DNA from: an uncultured Planctomycetaceae bacterium
GTDB taxonomy: Bacteria > Planctomycetota > Planctomycetia > Pirellulales > UBA1268
DNA: 12,331 nucleotides
Direction: 5' to 3'
NCBI GenBank assembly: GCA_903885855.1
Contig: CAISKG010000504.1
Span: 1-12,331, forward strand
Shown piece after piece: positions 7,595 through 12,331 of this stretch (the stretch's first letter is position 1; the number at the start of each line of letters is the position of its first letter). Under the pieces are notes generated by a model, which worked only from the letters and a program-made list of their open reading frames with translations, ran no database searches and was not told the DNA's origin. Made by a program: the position numbers and the translations under genes.

Positions 7595-8158
7595 ATGCGC
7601 CGTGCCCTCGCTCTCGCCCTCGTCCTGGCCGCCGCCCCCCTCTCGCTGCGGGCCGCTGACGAATACGCCTACGACGGCGTCCACTCCTCGGTCGGTTTCA
7701 AGGCCCGCTTCCTCGACATCAGCTGGATCCAGGGGCGCTTCAACGACGTCTCGGGGACGTTCGTCCTCGACCGGCAGGATCCGTCGAAGTCGTCCTTCAC
7801 GCTGTCCATCAAGGTCGACAGCGTCGACACCGCCAACGCCGCCCGCGACGAGCACCTCCGCCAGCCCGACTACTTCGACACCAAGCAGTTCCCCACCATC
7901 GACTTCCGCAGCACCAAGGTGAAGGGGGTGCCGGGGGGCTACGAGGTGTCGGGCGACTTCACCATGCACGGCGTCACCAAGCCCGTGACCTTCACGATGC
8001 TGGGGGGCAAGGAGATCGAGGCGATGGGCAAGAAGCGCGTCGGCTTCGCCGCCGAGCTCAAGCTCAAGCGCAGCGACTACGGCTTCGATCCCGGGCAGAT
8101 CGGCGCCATCGGCGACGAGGCGATGATCATCATCGACTGCGCCGGCGCCAGGGACTGA
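7595..8158 (+). CDS. yceI: YceI family secreted lipocalin-like protein
   Basis: The 187-residue product is a YceI-family protein: an eight-stranded, lipocalin-like barrel that binds long isoprenoid lipids or quinones in the periplasm. Residues 1-20 form a clear signal peptide (Arg-Arg, then Leu/Ala-rich, cut near LRA-A), leaving ~167 residues, the normal family size. Family signatures seen: YDGVHSSVGFKARFL at 26-40, GRFNDVSGTFVLD at 47-59, DSVDTANAARDEHLRQPDYF at 75-94 followed by DTKQFPTIDFRST, GDFTMHGVTKPVTF at 120-133, and AELKLKRSDYGF at 153-164. The start is supported by GGAG at 7584-7587, 7 nt before the ATG. The next gene begins 4 nt after its stop, so the two are probably translated together. 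In many bacteria yceI is next to a cytochrome b561 gene; here the partner is a different membrane protein. The natural ligand is unknown. Confidence 0.93.
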   Translation: MRRALALALVLAAAPLSLRAADEYAYDGVHSSVGFKARFLDISWIQGRFNDVSGTFVLDRQDPSKSSFTLSIKVDSVDTANAARDEHLRQPDYFDTKQFPTIDFRSTKVKGVPGGYEVSGDFTMHGVTKPVTFTMLGGKEIEAMGKKRVGFAAELKLKRSDYGFDPGQIGAIGDEAMIIIDCAGARD

Positions 8159-8162
8159 CGCC

Positions 8163-9167
8163 GTGCCCGACGTGACGGCCCTGGGCCGGGCGGCGGCGTG
8201 CGCGTTCGCCGCGGCCGCCCTGCTCGGGGTGGCGGGGCTGCGTTCCGCGCCGCGCGAGCGGTCGCTGGCCGGGCTCGTGCCGGTGGCGGGGTGGGTGTGG
8301 GGGACGGTGGCCGGGCTCGTGATGCTCCGCGCCCTCCCCCACGCCCCGCCGGCCAGCGCGCTCGACCGGCTGCTCCTCATCCTCCTGCCGGTGACGCTGG
8401 CGATCGAGATCGAGGTCGCCGGCGGCTGGCTCGACGGCTGGCTCCTGGTCGCCGAGCGCGGGATGGTGGCCCTCCTGGCCGTGCCGGTGCTGCTGCTGGG
8501 ATCGGTGTGGATGGCGGGGCCGGCGGCCCTCTCCCTGGGGGCGATCCTCGCCGCCGCGCTCTTCCTGTGGGCCGCGTGGGAGGGGGTCGAGGCCCAGGTC
8601 GCGGCCACCGCCGACCGGCTCGTGCCGGCGGTGATCGCCGCGGCGCTCCTGACCGCCGGCGCGGCCATCGGCGCCGGGGGGTGGTGGAAGGGGGCCACGG
8701 TGGCCGTGACGCTCGCGGCGGGGCTGGCCGGCACGCTGGTCGCCGATCTCGTCTCCGGCGAGGGGCGGCGGCGGCGCACCGCGGCGGGGCTGGCCGCCGT
8801 CACCGGGATCGGGATCGTGGCCCTCTTCGGCTGCGTGGTGGCAGGAACCTTCTTCGGCCGGCTGCGGGCCGGGGCGGCGGTGCTCGTCGTCGCCGCGCCC
8901 CTCCTGGCGGCGCTGCCGGCGGGGATCGCCTGGTTTCTCCCCGAATCGGCCGGCGAGCGCCTGCTCCGTTCGATCACCTACCGGCTGGCGCTGGCGGCGG
9001 TGCCGCTGGTGGCGGTGCTGGCGGCGGCCCGCGCCGACCTCGAGGCGCTCCGCGGCGGGCTGGATCGGCCGGCCGGTCAGGCGGCCGCGTCCGGCGCCGT
9101 GAACGCCAGGCAGTGCCATCCCTCCGACGCCGTGGCCGTCGTGGGCGCGAGCCCCAGCCCGCGGTAG
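8163..9167 (+). CDS. Unrecognised integral membrane protein, ~10 transmembrane helices
   Basis: I do not recognise this 334-residue protein. It is strongly hydrophobic, with about ten predicted helices near residues 10-26, 36-56, 69-86, 101-117, 119-139, 153-173, 177-196, 207-230, 236-259 and 271-290. An acidic pair sits at the end of helix 3 (IEIEV, 81-85), GGWW at 172-175, and a basic loop GRRRRT at 201-206. The only histidines are His60 in a loop and His319 in the tail, so it is not a b561-type haem protein. The GTG start lies 4 nt after the yceI stop, with no good ribosome site of its own, suggesting translational coupling. The last 30 residues lie opposite the 3' end of prmA and may be a non-functional tail. 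The hydrophobic periodicity and operon position argue that it is real despite a longer, antisense open frame over the same DNA. Confidence 0.7.
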   Translation: MPDVTALGRAAACAFAAAALLGVAGLRSAPRERSLAGLVPVAGWVWGTVAGLVMLRALPHAPPASALDRLLLILLPVTLAIEIEVAGGWLDGWLLVAERGMVALLAVPVLLLGSVWMAGPAALSLGAILAAALFLWAAWEGVEAQVAATADRLVPAVIAAALLTAGAAIGAGGWWKGATVAVTLAAGLAGTLVADLVSGEGRRRRTAAGLAAVTGIGIVALFGCVVAGTFFGRLRAGAAVLVVAAPLLAALPAGIAWFLPESAGERLLRSITYRLALAAVPLVAVLAAARADLEALRGGLDRPAGQAAASGAVNARQCHPSDAVAVVGASPSPR

Positions 9168-10132
9168 CGCTCGACGACGGCGGCGAGGTCGGCGTCGCGC
9201 AGCCCCGAGAGGACGATCGTCCCGCCGGCGCAAAGCCGCGCCGCGAGCGCGGCGGCCTGGTCGAGGAGCACCGGGGCGACGATGTTCGCGACGACCAGCC
9301 GGCACGCGGCGCTGCCGTCCAGCGTGCGGCTCACGACGACACGGTCGGCGACGCCGTTGTGGAGGGCGTTGCGGCGGATCGCGTCGTGGACCCGGTCGTC
9401 GACCTCGACGGCCTCCACCGCCGCCGCGCCGAGCAACGCCGCGGCGATGGCGAGGATCCCCGACCCGGCGCCGAAGTCGAGGACGCGCGCGTCGCCCCGC
9501 GCCGCATCGGAGCCGAGGATGGCGGCGATCGCGGCCAGGCACTGCCGCGTGGTGGCGTGCGCACCGGTGCCGAAGCCGACGCCCGGATCGATGACGAGCG
9601 TCGTGCCCGCGCCGGCGGTGACGCCGGGCGGAGGGGCATGCCAGGGGGGGACGACCGTCCCGAAGCCGGGGATGGGCACCGGGCCGATCTTGGCCCGTGC
9701 GTCGGCGGCCCAGTCGCGCTCGCGTTCGCGGCGGATCGCCGCCACCGCGCACCCCACGGCGCGCACCAGCAGCGCGGCGCCCGCGCGGGCCGCGGCCTCG
9801 GAGGGAAACCAGAAGGCGGCGTCGAGGAGGCGCCGGCCCGCCACCCAGTCGCGCGGCGGCGCGGCCGCGGTGTCGATCACCAGCGCCGCCTCGGCGAGTC
9901 CCTCGGCGAAGGCCTCGTCGACGTCGATCGAGCCCTCGTCGATGCCCGCCAGATCGGTGCCGTCGAGGATCGCCCAGGCGCGCTCCAGGAAGGCCTCGCG
10001 CGACACCGTCTCGCCGCAGGGCAGGACCACCTCGCGGCCGACGATCGTCTCCACCACCCAGGGCGCCGGAGGGGCCGGGGCGGAGCCGTCGTCCGCACAG
10101 GGGAGGGCGCCGGGCGGGGAAACGTCTCGCAT
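9077..10132 (-). CDS. prmA: Ribosomal protein L11 methyltransferase
   Basis: PrmA is a cytoplasmic SAM-dependent enzyme that trimethylates amino groups of ribosomal protein L11. The 351-residue product has the expected parts: an N-terminal substrate-recognition region (~25-125), a linker with RDWAADARAKIGPVPIPGFGTVVPPWH (139-165), the diagnostic IDPGVGFGTGAHATTRQCL at 181-199, SAM motif I VLDFGAGSGILAIAA at 217-231, acidic EAVEVDD at 240-246, and VVANIVAP at 280-287 (equivalent to the usual VANIL). The C-terminal EGWHCLAFT (337-345) matches the usual end. Typical PrmA is ~290-300 residues; the excess is a ~24-residue Pro/Ala-rich N-terminus and extra length in the recognition region. ATG at 10132 is the only Met near the domain; the open frame upstream runs into the neighbouring gene's leader and coding region. 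Its 3' end overlaps the membrane protein gene on the other strand by 91 bp. Confidence 0.9.
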   Translation of the reverse strand: MRDVSPPGALPCADDGSAPAPPAPWVVETIVGREVVLPCGETVSREAFLERAWAILDGTDLAGIDEGSIDVDEAFAEGLAEAALVIDTAAAPPRDWVAGRRLLDAAFWFPSEAAARAGAALLVRAVGCAVAAIRRERERDWAADARAKIGPVPIPGFGTVVPPWHAPPPGVTAGAGTTLVIDPGVGFGTGAHATTRQCLAAIAAILGSDAARGDARVLDFGAGSGILAIAAALLGAAAVEAVEVDDRVHDAIRRNALHNGVADRVVVSRTLDGSAACRLVVANIVAPVLLDQAAALAARLCAGGTIVLSGLRDADLAAVVERYRGLGLAPTTATASEGWHCLAFTAPDAAA

Positions 10133-10208
10133 GCCAGGTCGCTCGGAGGGCCGCGGGGGACCGGGATCGTGGCGGTCGAAGCGGTTCGGATGCCGACGGC
10201 CATCGGCC

Positions 10209-10248
10209 GTGACGCCCCCTCTCGGGCAGCATAGAATCGACCGATCGG
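10209..10248 (+). promoter_or_regulatory. Sigma-70-type promoter for the PSCyt1 gene, with an 8-bp palindrome at the start site
   Basis: On the plus strand GTGACG (10209-10214, TGAC core of the -35 box) and TAGAAT (10232-10237, 5/6 to the -10 box) are separated by exactly 17 nt. The start of transcription would be near 10244, inside the palindrome CCGATCGG (10241-10248), leaving a ~60-nt leader before ATG 10305. The same region also overlaps TATGCT on the minus strand, a weak -10 candidate for prmA, so the two genes may share control. This is a pattern match only. Confidence 0.5.
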
Positions 10249-10274
10249 GCCCGCAGGCACCCCCTGCCGCGAAC

Positions 10275-10300
10275 GCCCGCCACCCATCACGACGGCGGGC
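10275..10300 (+). promoter_or_regulatory. Leader hairpin just before the PSCyt1 start codon
   Basis: GCCCGCC (10275-10281) pairs perfectly with GGCGGGC (10294-10300) across a 12-nt loop. The right arm holds GGCGGG, the only purine-rich stretch near ATG 10305, so folding could cover the ribosome site. If the real start is GTG 10362, the hairpin is simply part of a longer leader. Confidence 0.35.
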
Positions 10301-10304
10301 CATC

Positions 10305-12331
10305 ATGGTACGCACCGGCCACAGCGCGAACGAGGGGCCCGGGCAGGGCCGGGGGGCGGGGTGCGTGCGCCGTCGGGGGGCGGTGCTCGTCCTCCTGGCG
10401 GCCGTGTCCGCCGCCGCGCCCGCCGCGGCGGCGCCCCCCTCCTTCGCCCGCGACATCAAGCCGCTCCTCTCCAACAAGTGCCTGCGCTGTCACGGCCCCG
10501 ACGACGCGGCCCGGCAGGGCGGGGGGGACGGCGGGCTGCGGCTCGACACCGCGGCCGGCGCCGCGGCCGACCTGGGGGGCCACGCGGCGATCGTGCCGGG
10601 CGATCCCGCGGCGAGCGTCCTGCTTGCGCGCGTCACGTCCACCGACCCCGCCGCCGTCATGCCTCCCCCCGAGGCGGGCGATCCGCTCACCCCGGCCCAG
10701 GTCGAGGCGCTGCGGGGGTGGATCGCCGCCGGTGCGCCGTTCGAGAAGCACTGGTCCTACGAGCCGCCGCGCCGGCCGGCGGTGCCCGCGGTGCGTCATG
10801 CCGGGGCGGTGCGCGGCCCGATCGACGCCTTCATCGTCGCGCGGCTTGAGCAGGAGGGCATCGAGCCGGGGCCCGAGGCCGACCGGGCCACGCTCGCCCG
10901 CCGTCTCGCGCTCGACCTCACGGGCCTGCCCGCGACCCCGGAGGAGGTCGACGCCTTCGTCGCCGATCCCTCCCCCGACGCCCACGAGCGCTTCGTCGAC
11001 CGGCTGCTGGCGCACGATGGCTACGGCGAGCATCAGGCCCGGCAGTGGCTCGACCTGGCCCGCTACGCCGACAGCGCGGGCTACGCCGACGACCCGCCGC
11101 GCACGATCTGGGGCTACCGCGACTGGGTGGTGCGCGCCTTCGACTCGAATCTCCCCTTCGACCGCTTCACGATCCTCCAGCTCGCCGGCGACCTCCTCCC
11201 CGGCGCCACCGTCGACGACCGCATCGCCACCGCCTTCCACCGCAACACCCTCACCAACAACGAGGGGGGGACGATCGACGAGGAGTTCCGCACCGTGGCG
11301 GTCGTCGACCGGGTCAACACCACGCTGGGCACCTGGATGGGCACGACCATCGCCTGCTGCCAGTGCCACAACCACAAGTACGACCCGATCACGCAGCGCG
11401 AGTACTTCGGGCTCTACGCGATCCTCAACAACACCGCCGACGCCGACCGCGGCGACGAGTCGCCCGTGCTGGAGTTCTTCGCGCCTCCGGAGGAGGCCGA
11501 GCGCCGGGCGATCGAGGGGGAGATCGCCGCCGCCGAGGCGATCCTCTCCGCCGACACCCCGGCGCTGGCCCGCGAGCGCGAGGCGTGGGACGCCGCGTTC
11601 CCGCGCGACCCGGGCTGGAGGCGCGCGGTGCCCGTCGCCGCCACCGTGGAGGGCCCGGACGGCGCGGCCACCGGCACGGTCGACGCCGACGGCACGACGC
11701 ACCTGCCGGACCGCGGCGCCCGCGGCACCGCCCGGCTCGTGCTGCCGCTCGAGGGGCGGCTGGCCGCGCTGCGGCTCGAGTTCCCGGGCGACCCGGCGCT
11801 GCCGGGGGGATCCTCGGGCCATGCCGGCAATTTCGTCCTCACCGGCATCTCGGCGCGGATCGAGCCGGCCGACGCGGCCGCCCCGCCGCGCGGCCGCTAC
11901 CTGCGCGTCGAGCTGCCGGGTGCCGAGCGGATCCTGTCGCTGGCGGAGGTGGAGGTGTTCCGCGGCGGCGAGAACGTCGCCCGCGGCAAGCCGGCCACGC
12001 AGGTCTCCACGACCCACGACGCCCCCGCCGAGCGTGCGGTCGACGGCGTCACCGAGGGGGGATTCTTCGCCGCCAACTCCGTCACCCACACCGCCACGCA
12101 GGCCGATCCCTGGTGGGAGGTCGATCTGGGCGACGAGGGCCCCGTGGAGCGGATCGTCGTCTGGAACCGCACCGACGGCGGCGTCGGGACGCGGCTGGCG
12201 GGGGCGCGCGTGATCCTCCTCGACGCCGCGCGGCAGCCGGCCTGGCAGGCGGTGCTCGAGGCCGCCCCCGAGCGCGAGGCGGCGCTCGAGCCGCGCGGCG
12301 GCCGCGACGTGCCGCTGGCGGTGGCCTTCGC
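10305..12331 (+). CDS. PSCyt1-DUF1549 planctomycete cytochrome-like protein with F5/8 C-like domain, 3' end cut by window edge
   Basis: A large exported protein of a family expanded in Planctomycetes, often near sulfatases and polysaccharide-breakdown genes; its biochemical role is unsettled. The 675 visible codons give: an N-terminal export signal (hydrophobic AVLVLLAAVSAAAPAAAA near residues 26-43); a PSCyt1 domain with FARDIKPLLSNKCLRCHGP, haem motif C59-x2-C62-H63 and MPPP with Met119 as likely second haem ligand; a DUF1549 domain at ~172-385 with IDAFIVARL (~173), LARRLALDLTGLPATPEEVDAF, WLDLARYADSAGY and a second C-x2-C-H motif, Cys351/Cys354/His355 in CCQCHNHKYDPIT; then a charged spacer (~395-440) and a beta-rich part whose end resembles an F5/8 type C carbohydrate-binding domain (ENVARGKPATQVS, RAVDGVTEGGF, WWEVDLG) at ~555-640. 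The usual DUF1553 domain should follow beyond the edge. ATG 10305 is given; in-frame GTG 10362 would yield a shorter, more typical signal peptide and is a serious alternative. Confidence 0.9.
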   Translation, partial: MVRTGHSANEGPGQGRGAGCVRRRGAVLVLLAAVSAAAPAAAAPPSFARDIKPLLSNKCLRCHGPDDAARQGGGDGGLRLDTAAGAAADLGGHAAIVPGDPAASVLLARVTSTDPAAVMPPPEAGDPLTPAQVEALRGWIAAGAPFEKHWSYEPPRRPAVPAVRHAGAVRGPIDAFIVARLEQEGIEPGPEADRATLARRLALDLTGLPATPEEVDAFVADPSPDAHERFVDRLLAHDGYGEHQARQWLDLARYADSAGYADDPPRTIWGYRDWVVRAFDSNLPFDRFTILQLAGDLLPGATVDDRIATAFHRNTLTNNEGGTIDEEFRTVAVVDRVNTTLGTWMGTTIACCQCHNHKYDPITQREYFGLYAILNNTADADRGDESPVLEFFAPPEEAERRAIEGEIAAAEAILSADTPALAREREAWDAAFPRDPGWRRAVPVAATVEGPDGAATGTVDADGTTHLPDRGARGTARLVLPLEGRLAALRLEFPGDPALPGGSSGHAGNFVLTGISARIEPADAAAPPRGRYLRVELPGAERILSLAEVEVFRGGENVARGKPATQVSTTHDAPAERAVDGVTEGGFFAANSVTHTATQADPWWEVDLGDEGPVERIVVWNRTDGGVGTRLAGARVILLDAARQPAWQAVLEAAPEREAALEPRGGRDVPLAVAF

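Noticed and set aside
8198..10234. Plus-strand open reading frame of 678 codons through the membrane protein gene and prmA
   Set aside because: It shows the same low-complexity composition and no domain, and it contradicts the PrmA motifs on the minus strand.
8130..10283. Minus-strand open reading frame of 717 codons opposite the membrane protein and in another frame of prmA
   Set aside because: The translation is Arg/Gly/Pro-rich low complexity, while the alternative frames encode a ten-helix protein and a clear PrmA.
10133..10477. In-frame upstream extension of prmA to 10477
   Set aside because: It would add 115 residues without PrmA similarity and run opposite the start of the PSCyt1 gene, across its promoter.
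10287..12089. Minus-strand open reading frame of 600 codons opposite the PSCyt1 gene
   Set aside because: It is repetitive Gly/Arg/Val-rich sequence with no domain. The plus strand has haem motifs and DUF1549 signatures.
1..12331. CRISPR arrays, tRNA or rRNA genes, insertion sequences, toxin-antitoxin or defence genes
   Set aside because: I saw no regularly spaced repeats, tRNA-like cloverleaf, transposase or defence motifs. The genes present are housekeeping, respiratory or envelope genes.

Overview
The window is about 12.3 kb of very GC-rich bacterial DNA that is almost fully coding. It most likely comes from a planctomycete (Pirellulales-like). The strongest clue is the right-end gene, a secreted cytochrome-c-like protein of the PSCyt1 (planctomycete cytochrome C domain)/DUF1549 class, a family greatly expanded in Planctomycetes. 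The alpha-2-macroglobulin at the left end has an N-terminal region I associate with planctomycete relatives. No taxonomic search was possible, so the phylum is an inference.

Layout, left to right. (1) Minus strand: the N-terminal ~900 residues of a large secreted bacterial alpha-2-macroglobulin, cut by the left edge. (2) Minus strand: a two-gene unit of a STAS-domain protein (anti-sigma-factor-antagonist type) followed after 17 nt by a DUF72/YecE protein. (3) A 104-bp divergent spacer. (4) Plus strand: a complete 1004-residue flavin/iron-sulfur 2-hydroxyacid dehydrogenase of the YdiJ/GlcD-GlpC fusion type. (5) Plus strand: a secreted YceI lipocalin-like protein, followed after 4 nt by an unrecognised integral membrane protein with about ten predicted helices. 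(6) Minus strand: a ribosomal protein L11 methyltransferase (prmA), whose 3' end overlaps the membrane protein gene tail-to-tail by 91 bp. (7) A 172-bp divergent spacer with a good sigma-70-type promoter and a leader hairpin. (8) Plus strand: the PSCyt1-DUF1549 protein with an F5/8 type C-like domain, cut by the right edge.

How the genes relate. The dehydrogenase would feed electrons from a D-2-hydroxyacid into the respiratory chain. YceI proteins bind isoprenoid lipids or quinones in the periplasm, and the membrane protein behind it is probably co-translated with it. The A2M and PSCyt1 proteins are exported and act in the cell envelope. STAS/DUF72 and prmA are cytoplasmic and look like ordinary chromosomal genes. 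I found no mobile element, CRISPR array, RNA gene, phage gene or defence system. No stretch longer than 200 bases lacks a gene. The most interesting unknowns are the YceI-coupled membrane protein and the STAS-DUF72 pair. The many long overlapping reading frames on the opposite strands are by-products of the GC-rich codon usage.
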